Source: Planotetraspora sp. A-T 1434 (GTDB taxonomy: Bacteria > Actinomycetota > Actinomycetes > Streptosporangiales > Streptosporangiaceae). Taken from it: 64,000 nt of DNA. The translations under genes were made by a program, and so were the position numbers. Under the pieces are notes generated by a model. That model was not told where the DNA came from, made no database searches, and was given only the letters and a program-made list of their open reading frames with translations. Position 1 is the first letter of the stretch, and each line of letters starts with the position of its first letter. Of the stretch, positions 13,579 to 24,501 are shown in pieces. The stretch is taken from assembly GCF_025420585.1 (NCBI RefSeq), contig NZ_JAOEGB010000022.1:87035-151034 (forward strand), read 5' to 3'.

Positions 13579-14415
13579 TCAGACGCTCCCTCGGACACTC
13601 CCTCGGACGCGGCCCTGGCTGGTGGCGACGGCATAGGCGGTGCCGCGCCCGTCGCGGGCGGTGCCGGTGGTCGCCATGATGGCGGGGCCCGTGATCGCGT
13701 CGGCCCTGAGACGGGTCCAGCCGATCGGCGGGACGGCGGCCCAGGTGACGCAGAGGTCGAGCGAGAGGATGTGCACAGCGGTCAGATCCGTCGCCCGATA
13801 GGCGGAGTCGAGCAGGTGCGCGTCGAACAGCACGAGATCGAACAGCTGCCGCGCCAGCGGGCTCAGCCGCGCCTCCCGGTCCGCGGGCCTGGCCCACAGC
13901 TCGACGCGCGGCGGTCCATCCCGGAACGTCTCGACCGACTCCGGGTAGTCGATGCCCCGCTCGTCGATGTGCCGCAGGAACGGCACGTCCGTCCAGAACC
14001 ATTCGAGGGTCGGGCAGTCCTCTGGCAGCGGGGGCGGCGGCGACGCCTGCGGTGTCCCGTCCGTTACGGCTTCCCCGAGCAGGTCCGGCAGGCAGAACCA
14101 CGCCTGGAGCGAGACGAGCGTGCCGCCGCCCTGCGTGACGCGCACCCGGCGGGCCGTCAGCGAGCCGCCCGTCCGCAGGTCCTCGACCCGCAGCTCGATC
14201 CGGCCGGGCCGTACGGGACCGGAGAACAGCACGTGGGCGGCGCTGAGGACGGCGCCGCCCAGGCCCTCGGCGGCCGCGAGCGCGGCCAGCGAGGCCGTCC
14301 AGCCGCCGAACACGACACCCTTGAAGCTGATCTCACCGTCCACGTCGGTGACCAGGAGGTCGCCGTGCCTCTCCAGCTTCACCGGACCGAAGATCGTGTC
14401 ACTGACAATCGCCAT
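13579..14415 (-). CDS. Acyl-CoA thioesterase-like (double hotdog) protein
   Basis: The 278-residue protein resembles TesB-like acyl-CoA thioesterases. It has an N-terminal hotdog (about 1-105, GVVFGGWTASLAALAAAE and GPVRPGRIELRVEDLRTGGS) and a C-terminal hotdog (about 165-265, WARPADREARLSPL and LSLDLCVTW). The substrate is unknown. Start ATG 14415 (MAIVSDTIFG) was chosen; ATG 14424 is an alternative. The last ten residues (GRVRGSVRGSV) come from an imperfect 15-bp tandem repeat at about 13570-13615 that appears to have extended the 3' end. It converges with the IclR gene. Confidence 0.75.
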   Translation of the reverse strand: MAIVSDTIFGPVKLERHGDLLVTDVDGEISFKGVVFGGWTASLAALAAAEGLGGAVLSAAHVLFSGPVRPGRIELRVEDLRTGGSLTARRVRVTQGGGTLVSLQAWFCLPDLLGEAVTDGTPQASPPPPLPEDCPTLEWFWTDVPFLRHIDERGIDYPESVETFRDGPPRVELWARPADREARLSPLARQLFDLVLFDAHLLDSAYRATDLTAVHILSLDLCVTWAAVPPIGWTRLRADAITGPAIMATTGTARDGRGTAYAVATSQGRVRGSVRGSV

Positions 14416-14503
14416 GCGCGGCATTCTGCCCGGCGGCTCCGCCGCGTGAACGAGCCGGTCCCCCGCCAAGGGTGAGCGGGGGGACCGGACCTCTTGGCGG
14501 TGA

Positions 14504-16144
14504 TCAGTGGTGGGCGCCCGCGGCGTGGAGAACGCCGGAGAGGTCGTTGACGCGACCGTCACGGGTCCCGACGGGGGCCAGGTGGAGGCCGCGCTCGATG
14601 GTGGCCAGGATCGACGTCGTGTCGTAGACGGTGTGGTCCACCCCCGAGTGCGGCAGGGAGCGGCTGACCACCAGGGCGGGGACCCGGGTGCCGGGGCCGA
14701 ACAGGTCGAAGGCGCCCTTGGTCCGGCTTCCCTTACCGGGCGGGGAGACGTGGTCCCACTGGCCGCCGAACTCGTCGTACGTCACCACGACCAGCGTGTC
14801 GTCGGCCTGCGGGCCGCTTTCGATGGTCTTGAGCATGTCCACGAGGTGGTCGCTGCCGTCCGCCTCGCTGGCGTAGCCGGGGTGCTCGTTCTCCGCGCCG
14901 TACGGCTTGACGAAGCTGACGGTCGGCAGCGTGCCCTTCTTGGCCGCGTCGAGGAACTCGGTCTCGTCCTTCAGGTGCGTACGGCCGGGCTGTCCCGGGG
15001 CGTACGCGGCGAAGTAGTTGAACGGCTGGTGGTGGAACTGGAACAGCGGGCCCGGGTGACCGGCGTCCGCGTCCTTCCAGCCTCCGGAGTACCAGGCCCA
15101 GTCGACGCCGGCGCCGCTCAGCCGATCGCCGATGTTGGGATATTTCGCGTCATCGATCAGCGGGAGCTGAGCGCCGCCACCCCGCGGGGTGCTGGCCGGC
15201 TGGATGGTGTTGACGGCGTAGTCGCCGCAGGCCACGTCGACGTTCGCGGCCGGGCCACAGGCCTGGGTGAGCTGCGCGTCCTTGACCGTCCCGGTGGGCT
15301 TGTAGAGCGGGTAGCCCGCGTTCGGGAAGCCGTTGGAGTCGACCACCGAGTGCAGGCTCTCCTGAGCCCCGCCCGGAGCGGCGGCCGTGTCGACGGGCGC
15401 CCGCCCCGCGATGAGGTACTGGTGGTTGAGGAAGGAGCCGCCGAAGGAGCCCTGGAAGAACCTGTCGGCGATGACGTACTTCGGAGCGCCGGGCGCGTGG
15501 AGGTACTTCCAGATCGGGAGGCTCTTGGTGTCGTAGGTCCCCATGGTGAGGCCCACGGCGTCGCTGCCGGTCACGTAGCGGTCCTGCTTGCCGTGGTCGA
15601 TCTGGTACTGCTCCTGGTAGAAGCGGTGGACCAGGTCGCGCGTGCAGCCGCCGGGCAGCGCGCCGGCGCTGTCCTTCAGCACGCCGTTGGCGGCGAACAC
15701 ACCGGGCGCCGGGCAGGTCTTGTCCATCGGCCCGATGTAGTCGTCGATGGTGAACGGCCGGTTGGCGAAGTGGCTGGCCGGGACGCCGTGGCCGGCGTCC
15801 TGGCAGGTGGCCGCGAGCGGCGGCGCCGCCAGGTTCACATCGTTCTGCGGCAGGCACCCGTACGGCGTGCCGTCCTGGGCCACCTGCGGCGCGGTGTGGC
15901 GGGCCGCGGGCCGGGCAAGGCCGTCGATCCGCCGCCCGCCGACCGGTCCCCAGTCGCCGTAAAGGTTGTCGAAACTGTGGTTCTCCTCATAGATGACCAC
16001 GAGATGGTGGTACCGACCCACCACGCTCCGTCCGCCGTGCCCGCCGTCCCCGTGATGACCGTCGGCCGAAGCCGGCGATCCGGTGAACGACGTGAGCAGC
16101 GCGGCCGCCGCCAGAACAGGCGGCAGCGCTCGTAGAGCTCGCAC
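14504..16144 (-). CDS. Secreted phosphoesterase (acid phosphatase / phospholipase C family)
   Basis: A 546-residue exported enzyme of the alkaline phosphatase-like phosphoesterase family that includes phospholipases C and AcpA-type acid phosphatases. It has a signal peptide (RALRALPPVLAAAALL ... PASA), the family opener HHLVVIYEENHSFDNLYGDWG carrying a metal-binding Glu/Asn, and later TYDEFGGQWDHVSPP metal ligands. Start GTG 16144 is preceded by a strong AGGAGG; longer starts were rejected. It is divergent from catalase. The substrate, a phosphomonoester or phospholipid, cannot be decided from the sequence. Confidence 0.88.
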   Translation of the reverse strand: MRALRALPPVLAAAALLTSFTGSPASADGHHGDGGHGGRSVVGRYHHLVVIYEENHSFDNLYGDWGPVGGRRIDGLARPAARHTAPQVAQDGTPYGCLPQNDVNLAAPPLAATCQDAGHGVPASHFANRPFTIDDYIGPMDKTCPAPGVFAANGVLKDSAGALPGGCTRDLVHRFYQEQYQIDHGKQDRYVTGSDAVGLTMGTYDTKSLPIWKYLHAPGAPKYVIADRFFQGSFGGSFLNHQYLIAGRAPVDTAAAPGGAQESLHSVVDSNGFPNAGYPLYKPTGTVKDAQLTQACGPAANVDVACGDYAVNTIQPASTPRGGGAQLPLIDDAKYPNIGDRLSGAGVDWAWYSGGWKDADAGHPGPLFQFHHQPFNYFAAYAPGQPGRTHLKDETEFLDAAKKGTLPTVSFVKPYGAENEHPGYASEADGSDHLVDMLKTIESGPQADDTLVVVTYDEFGGQWDHVSPPGKGSRTKGAFDLFGPGTRVPALVVSRSLPHSGVDHTVYDTTSILATIERGLHLAPVGTRDGRVNDLSGVLHAAGAHH

Positions 16145-16425
16145 CAAACCTCCTAAAAAGGACTCGGGCCTCGAATCCCGAGCAAACACCTCAGCACCCT
16201 GCTCCCCCTCGTCATACAAGGGCAATAGCGGCGAGATGACCATTGAGTGGCGGACACGTGACAGCCAGGGGGCGTCCACCGGGGTGCCCACCGGGCAGAT
16301 ACAGAGAGGGTCCGTGCCCGGCGGAATGACATGAATAGCAGGCCCCAAAGCGGATAGGGAGACCGTGACGTGCAGTAACACGGCATGCCGAGGGACGCGA
16401 GATCCACGAGAGAGGAGCCGTTTGC

Positions 16426-18087
16426 ATGACGGACGTGTCGAGCAAGGGCCCGGAGCCTGGAGACAACCGCCCGGTGCTGACCAACCGCCAAGGACATCCC
16501 GTCTACGACAACCAGAACCAGCGTACGGTGGGCGCACGCGGCCCCGCCACGCTGGAGAACTACCAGTTCCTGGAGAAGATCAGCCACTTCGACCGGGAAC
16601 GCGTCCCCGAGCGTGTCGTGCACGCGCGAGGCACGACGTCGTTCGGCTTCTTCGAGGCCTACGGCTCCTGGGGCGGCGAGCCGATCGCCCGGTTCACCCG
16701 AGCGAAGCTCTTCCAGGAGGCCGGCAAGCGCACCGAGGTGGCCGTGCGGTTCTCCACGGTCATCGGCGGCCGTGACTCCTCCGAGTGCGCCCGTGACCCT
16801 CGCGGGTTCGCGGTGAAGTTCTACACCGAGGACGGCAACTGGGACCTGGTCGGCAACAACCTCGCGGTCTTCTTCATCCGCGACGCCATCAAGTTCCCCG
16901 ACGTGATCCACGCCCTCAAGCCGGACCCCGTCACCTTCCGCCAGGAGCCCAACCGGATCTTCGACTTCATGTCGCAGACGCCGGAGAGCATGCACATGCT
17001 GGTGAACCTGTTCAGTCCCCGGGGCATCCCCGCCGGCTACCGGCACATGCAGGGATTCGGAGTCAACACGTACAAGTGGGTGAACCAGGAGGGCGAGACC
17101 CGGCTGGTGAAGTATCACTGGATGCCCAAGCAGGGCATCCGGAGCATGAAGGCGGAGGACGCGGCGCGGATCCAGGCCACCGAGCTGGGGCACGCCACCA
17201 GGGACCTGTACGAGGCCATCGAGAGAGGCGACTACCCCGAGTGGGAGCTCCTCGTCCAGATGATGACCGACGAGGAACATCCCGAGCTGGACTTCGACCC
17301 GCTCGACGACACCAAGGTCTGGCCCGAGGACCTGTTCCCGGCCAAGCCGGTCGGCCGCATGGTCCTCGACCGTAACGTCCGCAACAACTTCGCCGAGAAC
17401 GAGCAGGTCGCGTTCGGCACCGGCGTGCTCGTCGACGGCCTGGACTTCTCCGACGACAAGATGCTGGTGGGCCGCACGTTCTCCTACAGCGACACGCAGC
17501 GCTACCGCGTCGGGCCGAACTACCTCCAACTGCCTGTCAACCACCCCAAAGGGGCGCAGGTCCGGACCAACCAGCGTGACGGGCAGATGACCTACTACGT
17601 CGACGACGCGGGCGAGAACCCCCACGTCAACTACGAGCCGTCGATCACGGGAGGGCTGAGAGAGGGGCAGTACCCCGCCCACGGCGAACAGGGGCCGGTG
17701 ATCTCCGGGCGCCTCACCCGCGAGCGCATCCCACTCACGAACGACTACCTCCAGGCCGGGCAGCGATACCTGCTCATGGAGGAGTGGGAGCGCGACGACC
17801 TGGTGGAGAACTTCGTCACCATGCTGTCCCAGTGCGAGCGGCCGATCCAGGAGCGCATGGTCTGGCACCTGCTCCTGGTCGAGGACGACCTCGGGCTGCG
17901 CGTGGGCGAGGGCCTCGGCATCCGGCCGGACGACGTCCGCCACCTGGAGCCGCTCGCCTGCCAGGACCTCACCGAGGAGGACCGTCGCCGGCTCGCCAAC
18001 CTCGGCAAGAACGGCTCCCGCGACGTCGAGGGTCTGTCGATGACGCACTGCGTCCCGGACGAGCGGGCGACCCTCACCGCCGGCTGA
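16426..18087 (+). CDS. katA: Monofunctional haem catalase
   Basis: Disproportionates hydrogen peroxide. The 553-residue protein has the catalytic His (H66 in VVHARG), the distal Asn region ([14 protein letters not shown], 140-153) and the proximal haem-ligand motif [17 protein letters not shown] with R350 and ligand Tyr354. There is no signal peptide, so it is cytoplasmic. It has a strong intrinsic terminator 8 bp after the stop. The upstream 280 bp holds the divergent phosphoesterase promoter and no recognised peroxide-regulator site. Confidence 0.96.
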   Translation: MTDVSSKGPEPGDNRPVLTNRQGHPVYDNQNQRTVGARGPATLENYQFLEKISHFDRERVPERVVHARGTTSFGFFEAYGSWGGEPIARFTRAKLFQEAGKRTEVAVRFSTVIGGRDSSECARDPRGFAVKFYTEDGNWDLVGNNLAVFFIRDAIKFPDVIHALKPDPVTFRQEPNRIFDFMSQTPESMHMLVNLFSPRGIPAGYRHMQGFGVNTYKWVNQEGETRLVKYHWMPKQGIRSMKAEDAARIQATELGHATRDLYEAIERGDYPEWELLVQMMTDEEHPELDFDPLDDTKVWPEDLFPAKPVGRMVLDRNVRNNFAENEQVAFGTGVLVDGLDFSDDKMLVGRTFSYSDTQRYRVGPNYLQLPVNHPKGAQVRTNQRDGQMTYYVDDAGENPHVNYEPSITGGLREGQYPAHGEQGPVISGRLTRERIPLTNDYLQAGQRYLLMEEWERDDLVENFVTMLSQCERPIQERMVWHLLLVEDDLGLRVGEGLGIRPDDVRHLEPLACQDLTEEDRRRLANLGKNGSRDVEGLSMTHCVPDERATLTAG

Positions 18088-18095
18088 TCCTCCGC

Positions 18096-18129
18096 AAGGC
18101 CCGGCTCGGCATCGGCCGAGCCGGGCCTT
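18096..18129 (+). terminator. Intrinsic terminator after catalase, with duplicated right arm downstream
   Basis: A perfect 15-bp stem (AAGGCCCGGCTCGGC at 18096-18110 and its complement at 18115-18129) with a 4-nt loop follows the catalase stop. The right arm with flanks (21 bp) is repeated exactly at 18183-18203. The left arm could therefore pair with either copy. The rest of 18130-18268 holds nothing else I can identify. Confidence 0.8.
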
Positions 18130-18268
18130 CGGCGTTCGCATCCCCCGCCCACCGCTTACTGCACGAGCGGCTCACCCACGCGCATCGGCCGAGCCGGGCC
18201 TTCCGCGGGCGTATCGCCCATAGCCCCGTGAACTGCCGATTCGCTGTGGGGAACGGCGGTGCCCTGCC

Positions 18269-20071
18269 ATGCTGGCCGTCATGTCGGAGACGGTGGCCGC
18301 GTGGGAGGCGTTCCGCCGGGTCTCCGCACTCGCCACGGGCCACTGCGCCGACCTCGACCACGCCGTCCGTCTCATGTCCGCGCACGCCTGGGTCGGCGGA
18401 GGCGCTCCCCGCTTCGCGGGCGAGCTCTCCCGCCACCGTACGGCCCTGCAGTCCGCCCTGGAGGACGCCCTCGGCGCGATCTCCGGGCTGCTCGTACGGC
18501 AGGGCGCCCCCGCCCCCGGAATGCCTGCCGTACGCACGTCGGTGACGAGCATGACGGCCGGTCCCGGGCCGTTCCGCGGCGTGGAGGTCCGGGCGATGAC
18601 GGCCCTCGTCGGCTCCCTGGAGGAGGCGGCGGGGCGGCTGTGGGGCCTGGCGGGGCGGCTGCACGCCGAGCTGGCGATGCTGTGCCTGCCCAGCGGGGCC
18701 GCGCCGGCAGTCGCCCGGGGCGCGGACTGGGCCGGGCATCACGCGCGGGATCTCGGGCGGCGCCTGTCCCGGATCCAGCGGGCCGAGCGGGACTCCTCGA
18801 CGCGCCTGGCCGATGGCGTGGTGCCGTCGGGCGTGATCGGATTCGATCTGTTCGAGGGGTTCGCGGCGGATCCCGGTGGGGCCGGATCCCTGCTCCGCCG
18901 CGTCGCGGCCGGAGACCGACAGGCGCTCACCGCCTTGCTGGGCCTGCAGAGCCAAGGGCTCGACCCAGGCCTGGCCGCGCGGATCAACGCGTGGTGGCGA
19001 TCCCTCCCCCAACATCACAGGGACGATCTGGTCACCGCGATGCCGCAGGGCGTCGGCTCCCTCGACGGCCTGCCCGCCGCGATCAGGGACCGGGCCAACC
19101 GGCTGTTCTTGTCGGCGGAGAAGGCCCGGCTCCTGGCGGAGTCGGCCCGGCTCACCCGGGAGATGGCCCGCACCGCCCAGCCCGCCATCTATCTCACGCT
19201 CGACGCGGTCAGCCGTTCGCTGAAGAGGATCGACATCGTCGAGAAGACGCTGGCGCTCGGGGGCAGGGCCGGATATCCCCCGGTCCTGCTTCTGGCCTTC
19301 AGCCACGCGGGGCCGGGCCGCCTCATCGTCTCCTGGGGAGATCCCGACGCCGCGGACACCACCGTGACCTACGTCCCCGGGCTCGGAACGCGGCTGGAGG
19401 GTTTCGACTGCGACATCGAGCGAGCGAGACAGCTGTGGCAGCAGTGCCAGGTCACGTCGGGCAAGCGGCGGATCGCGTCAATAGCATGGCTGGGCTACGA
19501 CGCCCCGCAGCTCGACCCCGGGCTGATCACGCCGAGCCGTTCCGTCGCCATGGGGGTCGTGGCGGCCGAGGGCGCGGGGGCGCTGGCCGCGTTCAGCGAC
19601 GGCCTCCACGCCGCCCACCGGCCCGCCGAGGGAGCCCGCAACGTCGTCCTCGGCCACAGCTACGGCTCCCTGGTCACCGGCAGGGCCGCCGTGCTCCGCC
19701 CGGGACGGCTGGCGGACGACCTCATCTTCGTCGGCAGCCCCGGCGTCGGGGTCGAGCACGCGAGCGAGCTGGGCGCCGGCCCCGGCCATGTCTGGGTGGG
19801 GGAAGCGGGCAACGACATGGTTACGTACCTGGGCAGGTTCTCGGCGGACCCCGGTGATTCCGCCTTCGGCGCCCGCCGCTTCTTCGTCCAGCGCAGCCTC
19901 ATTACCCAAGCCCACTCCAACTACTGGAAACCGCATTCTGCTTCTCTGCGCAACATCGCCCGGATCGTGAACGGTCAATACGAGGAGCTCGAGCTGCCGA
20001 AGCCTGTGGACCACCCGCAGCTTCTCATGCCGGAGCTGGCTCCGGACCTCCTCCAGGACCTGAACCGGTGA
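18269..20071 (+). CDS. DUF1023-type alpha/beta hydrolase with helical N-terminal region
   Basis: The 600-residue protein has an Ala-rich helical N-terminal half resembling WXG100/ESX-associated helices and a C-terminal DUF1023 alpha/beta hydrolase domain (about 370-560) with nucleophile motif GHSYGS and a conserved Asp in FVGSPGVG nearby. DUF1023 proteins in actinobacteria are putative secreted or surface-associated hydrolases; the substrate is unknown. No signal peptide is visible. The start could be ATG 18269 or ATG 18281 (MSETVAAWEAF); neither has a clear ribosome-binding site. It overlaps the downstream lipoprotein gene by 4 bp (GTGA), so the two are likely coupled. Confidence 0.8.
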   Translation: MLAVMSETVAAWEAFRRVSALATGHCADLDHAVRLMSAHAWVGGGAPRFAGELSRHRTALQSALEDALGAISGLLVRQGAPAPGMPAVRTSVTSMTAGPGPFRGVEVRAMTALVGSLEEAAGRLWGLAGRLHAELAMLCLPSGAAPAVARGADWAGHHARDLGRRLSRIQRAERDSSTRLADGVVPSGVIGFDLFEGFAADPGGAGSLLRRVAAGDRQALTALLGLQSQGLDPGLAARINAWWRSLPQHHRDDLVTAMPQGVGSLDGLPAAIRDRANRLFLSAEKARLLAESARLTREMARTAQPAIYLTLDAVSRSLKRIDIVEKTLALGGRAGYPPVLLLAFSHAGPGRLIVSWGDPDAADTTVTYVPGLGTRLEGFDCDIERARQLWQQCQVTSGKRRIASIAWLGYDAPQLDPGLITPSRSVAMGVVAAEGAGALAAFSDGLHAAHRPAEGARNVVLGHSYGSLVTGRAAVLRPGRLADDLIFVGSPGVGVEHASELGAGPGHVWVGEAGNDMVTYLGRFSADPGDSAFGARRFFVQRSLITQAHSNYWKPHSASLRNIARIVNGQYEELELPKPVDHPQLLMPELAPDLLQDLNR

Positions 20072-20577
20072 CGCCGACGACCCGCACCGCCCTTCGGCTG
20101 CTCCTTCTGCTGACCCTGCTCGATGCCTGCGCCTCCACGAGGAGCCCCATGGACGCCTCCTCCAGCCAGACTCCGGCCCAGGCCCTCGCCCGGGCGGAGG
20201 ATCTGATCAGGCAGACCGCCGGCGTGCTCCGGCCGCGCCCTCGCCTGGAGCCGCTGGCCGGCCAGAGCACGTCGAGCCCATGCTTGGAACCCCATGACGA
20301 CGGGGCCCAGGACAGGATCGTCGTCAGCCGGGCGTACTGGCTGCGGGAGGTTCCGGGGGCGGCGAACATGGAGATCGCGCGGCAGGTGATGGACCACTGG
20401 CAGCGGCAGGGACACGTCATCACGTCGACCGGGGGCTTCCAGGTCGGCCATCCCAGCGTGGGTGGCGTGTCCCGGCCGGACGGGTTCATCCTCGCGCTGG
20501 TGTGGTCGGAGGGCGACCGGCTGTATCTCGCCGCCACGTCACCGTGCGTCTCGCCTGACGGGATGCCCCAGCCGTAG
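20068..20577 (+). CDS. Putative lipoprotein of unknown function
   Basis: The 169-residue protein begins with a short basic region, a Leu-rich hydrophobic stretch (LRLLLLLTLLDAC) and a plausible lipobox cysteine at about residue 21, so it is probably anchored to the outer face of the membrane. The mature part contains two further cysteines and no family I recognise. It starts at GTG 20068, overlapping the end of the DUF1023 hydrolase gene, which suggests the two act together at the cell surface. Confidence 0.7.
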   Translation: MTPTTRTALRLLLLLTLLDACASTRSPMDASSSQTPAQALARAEDLIRQTAGVLRPRPRLEPLAGQSTSSPCLEPHDDGAQDRIVVSRAYWLREVPGAANMEIARQVMDHWQRQGHVITSTGGFQVGHPSVGGVSRPDGFILALVWSEGDRLYLAATSPCVSPDGMPQP

Positions 20578-20658
20578 ACGGGCTTCTCCACGTACGTGAC
20601 CCCTGTCGTGAGTCGCTACCCTACGGGAAGGCCGCCGTCTGTTCAGGAGTGTGTGATT

Positions 20659-21783
<1,125 letters not shown>

Positions 21784-21792
21784 CGGCAGCCC

Positions 21793-22563
21793 TCAGGCGA
21801 GTGGAGGAAAGCGCGGGGGGCGCCGCTCCAGGAAGCTGGCGACGCCCTCGGCGAAGTCCGGCCGGCCGAACGACTCCAGCATCAGCCGCACGGCCTCGTC
21901 CCTCGACTCGTCGAGGGTGGTGGCCCAGTCGCCCCACACCTGCCGTTTGATCACGGCCATCGACGTCGGAGAGCACTGCGTGGCCAGCTCACGCGCGTAG
22001 GCGAGGGTCTCCTCCAGGAGCCGGTCCCCCGGTACGGCACGGCCGGCCAGCCCCAGGGCGTACGCCTCGGAGCCGGTGAAGACCCGGCCGGACAGCAGCA
22101 GGTCCATGGCCTTGGCCTGACCGATCAGCTTGGGCAGGATCCAGGCCAGGCCGTACTCGGCGATTAGCCCGCGCCGGGAGAACGCCGTCGTCCACTTGGC
22201 GTCCTCGGCTGTGAAGACGAGGTCGCACACGAGGGCGTGGACCACTCCCAGCCCGGCGCAGGCCCCGTTCACGGCGGCGATGACGGGCTTGCGGATCGTC
22301 ATGGGGAACGTGTTGGGCCGCTTGTCCGGCTCGCCCGTGTAGCCACCGGTCTGGATCGCGGTCAAAGTCTCGAAGTCGGCTCCGGCGCAGAAGCCCTTCC
22401 CCGCGCCGGTCACGACGACGACCCTGACCGACGGGTCCTGTTCGGCCTCTTCGAGCAGGTCGAAGTAACGACGGCCCATCTCGTCGGTCCACGCGTTCAG
22501 CCGTTCGGGCCGGTTGAACGTGAGGATCCGCACGCCGCCGTCGTCCTTGGACAACACCACCAT
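21793..22563 (-). CDS. Enoyl-CoA hydratase/isomerase (crotonase) family protein
   Basis: A 256-residue crotonase-fold protein with LTFNRPERLNAW near the N-terminus, the oxyanion-hole blocks GKGFCAGADFE and NGACAGLGVVHALVCDLVF, and the GLIAEYGLAWILPKLIG stretch. The precise reaction (hydration, isomerisation or other acyl-CoA chemistry) cannot be assigned. ATG 22563 was chosen because GGAGG lies 5 nt upstream; a GTG five codons earlier is an alternative. It converges with galK. Confidence 0.88.
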   Translation of the reverse strand: MVVLSKDDGGVRILTFNRPERLNAWTDEMGRRYFDLLEEAEQDPSVRVVVVTGAGKGFCAGADFETLTAIQTGGYTGEPDKRPNTFPMTIRKPVIAAVNGACAGLGVVHALVCDLVFTAEDAKWTTAFSRRGLIAEYGLAWILPKLIGQAKAMDLLLSGRVFTGSEAYALGLAGRAVPGDRLLEETLAYARELATQCSPTSMAVIKRQVWGDWATTLDESRDEAVRLMLESFGRPDFAEGVASFLERRPPRFPPLA

Positions 22564-22614
22564 CTTGCCCTCCTTCACCGAACCATGTTCTACACCAGGA
22601 GGCTAACCGGGGAA

Positions 22615-23086
22615 ACGTGCTCAGGGCGGGGTCGCCGTGGTCGCGTGCGTACAGGGCGACGGCGGCGGCCAGATTCCCGCCGGCGCTCTCGCCGGCCACC
22701 CCGATCCGCTGCGGATCCACCCCCAGTTCATCGGCGTGCCCCGCCAGCCAGCGCAGGGCGGCATAGCAGTCCTCCAGGGCCGCCGGGAACGGGTGCTCCG
22801 GCGCGAGGCGGTAGTCCACCGACGCCACCACCGCACCCATCTCGGCGGCGATGCGGGTGGTCTCGCTGTGGAAGAAGTCGACGCGGCCGATGACGAAGCC
22901 GCCGCCGTGCAGGTATAGCAGGCAGGATCCCGTCGCGGCCCCTCGCGTGTAGATGCGCACGGTCTCCGCCCGGGCCACGCTCCGCACCCTGGTGCGGGAG
23001 TCCGCCAGGCTGGCCGGGTGCCCGGTCTGCGTCACGGACTCCGAGCTGGGTGTCTGCCTGCGCTCCGATCCCGTAGGCCGGGTCAT
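22615..23086 (-). pseudogene. Truncated HSL-type alpha/beta hydrolase fragment
   Basis: This segment encodes the oxyanion motif HGGGFVIG, DYRLAPEHPFPAALEDC and the nucleophile motif GESAGG of hormone-sensitive-lipase-like esterases. Similarity stops after ALYARDHGDP. The remaining third, which should carry the catalytic Asp and His, is absent, and the frame runs without a stop through the crotonase gene. The N-terminal cap is also short. I interpret it as a gene fragment left by a deletion between the nitric oxide synthase and crotonase genes. Confidence 0.65.
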
Positions 23087-23160
23087 GACCGGCACCCCGA
23101 GCCGGCCGGCCTGGTCGTGCGCCGGAAGCGCTTCCTGGTGGCCACGAGCGGCGGCCCATG

Positions 23161-24333
23161 TCACTCCCGGGACCGGTGGCTGAACATGGGCGTGAGCTGG
23201 ACGTCGTCGTAGTAGCGGTGGAAGACGGGCGTGGTGGCGCCCGAGAGGGGTGGGACGATCCACGACCAGTCCGCGGGGCAGACCCGGCCGTTGCGCTCCT
23301 CCTTCTCCAGGTGGGCGATGAACCGCCTCGATTCGGTGTGATGGTCGCTGATCGTCACGCCGTCCTCGGCGAAGGAGTGCAGCACGGCGATGTTGAGCTC
23401 GACCAGCGCCTGGTCGCGCCAGAGCGTCCGGTCGTGCGAGGTGTCGAGGCCGAGCCGCTCGGCGACCACCGGGAGCTGGTCGTACCGGCCCACGTCGGCG
23501 AGGTTGCGGGCGCCGATCTCGGTGCCCATGTACCAGCCGTTGAACGGCGCGCACGGGTAGCGAACCCCGCCAATTTCCAGGCACATGTTGGATATCGCCG
23601 GTACGGCATGCCATTTCAGGCCGAGCTCGGCGAACCACGAGAACTCGGGATGCCGGAGCGGAACCTCCAGGATCAGCTCGGGCGACACCTCGTGCGCCGT
23701 CAGCCCGCCCTTCGCCTCGATGATCAGGGGCAGCACGTCGAACCGCGTGCCGTGGCCGCGCCAGCCGAGCCGGCGGGCCATTCTCGTCACCTCGATATTG
23801 GCCGGGTCGCCGACGACGCCCCCGTCCGAGTTGAGGTACGCGGCGTACCTGATGAGCTGGTCGTTCCAGATCGTCGGCGCGCGCTCTCCGGGCGTGTCGG
23901 GCGCGAACACGGTGATCGTCGGCCGGATCTTGCCCTTGTTGGTCGCGATCCGGAGATGCTCGGCGCATTCCTCGGCGATGCCGTCCGCCGTGTCGACGTG
24001 CCGGCGGTCCCGGACCCGGAGCGACTTCCAGTAGAGGCGGCCGATGCATCTGTTGCTGTTCCGCCATGCGACGCGCGCGCCGAAAGCCAGCTCTGCCGCC
24101 GTGTGCGTATACGTTCCCGTCTGCGAGATCTCTCCGAAGACATCGCGCAGCCTGGGTTTCACCGACCCCGCGGACGGGTTCTCCGCGTGGTAGAGCCGGA
24201 TGAAGTCCTCCGCCTCTTCCTTGTCGACCCCCTCCTCACGCCCGGGTTCTTGTTCGGCTTCCGTGATCTTCTTGCACTTGTTGGACCTGAACCACCTCAG
24301 CACGACCGCCACACACTTCGCACTCGCGGGCAT
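23161..24333 (-). CDS. nos: Bacterial nitric oxide synthase (oxygenase domain only)
   Basis: Oxidises L-arginine to citrulline and nitric oxide. The protein (390 residues from ATG 24333) matches the NOS oxygenase domain throughout: WRNSNRCIGR with haem thiolate C96, FDVLPLIIEAKGG, NGWYMGTEIGARNL with the arginine-binding Glu, and the pterin-side SWIVPPLSG. There is no reductase domain, as in other bacterial enzymes. The start is uncertain: a GTG at 24450 would add 39 residues, and neither has a clear ribosome-binding site. The first 35 residues, including RSNKCKK, are outside the conserved core. Confidence 0.92.
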   Translation of the reverse strand: MPASAKCVAVVLRWFRSNKCKKITEAEQEPGREEGVDKEEAEDFIRLYHAENPSAGSVKPRLRDVFGEISQTGTYTHTAAELAFGARVAWRNSNRCIGRLYWKSLRVRDRRHVDTADGIAEECAEHLRIATNKGKIRPTITVFAPDTPGERAPTIWNDQLIRYAAYLNSDGGVVGDPANIEVTRMARRLGWRGHGTRFDVLPLIIEAKGGLTAHEVSPELILEVPLRHPEFSWFAELGLKWHAVPAISNMCLEIGGVRYPCAPFNGWYMGTEIGARNLADVGRYDQLPVVAERLGLDTSHDRTLWRDQALVELNIAVLHSFAEDGVTISDHHTESRRFIAHLEKEERNGRVCPADWSWIVPPLSGATTPVFHRYYDDVQLTPMFSHRSRE

Positions 24334-24501
24334 CGCACCGGTTTCCGGGGGTGGCGGGACGCCCTCTCCGCAGTGGCCCTCACCCCACTGCGCTGTCTGT
24401 GATCCGCGGCGCCTCACATTTTCGGCGAAGTCTCGTGATTTGTCCGCCACATTCGCATACTTGCGTCCGACTTCGGTACATCATCCCCAGGCAACGCAGA
24501 A

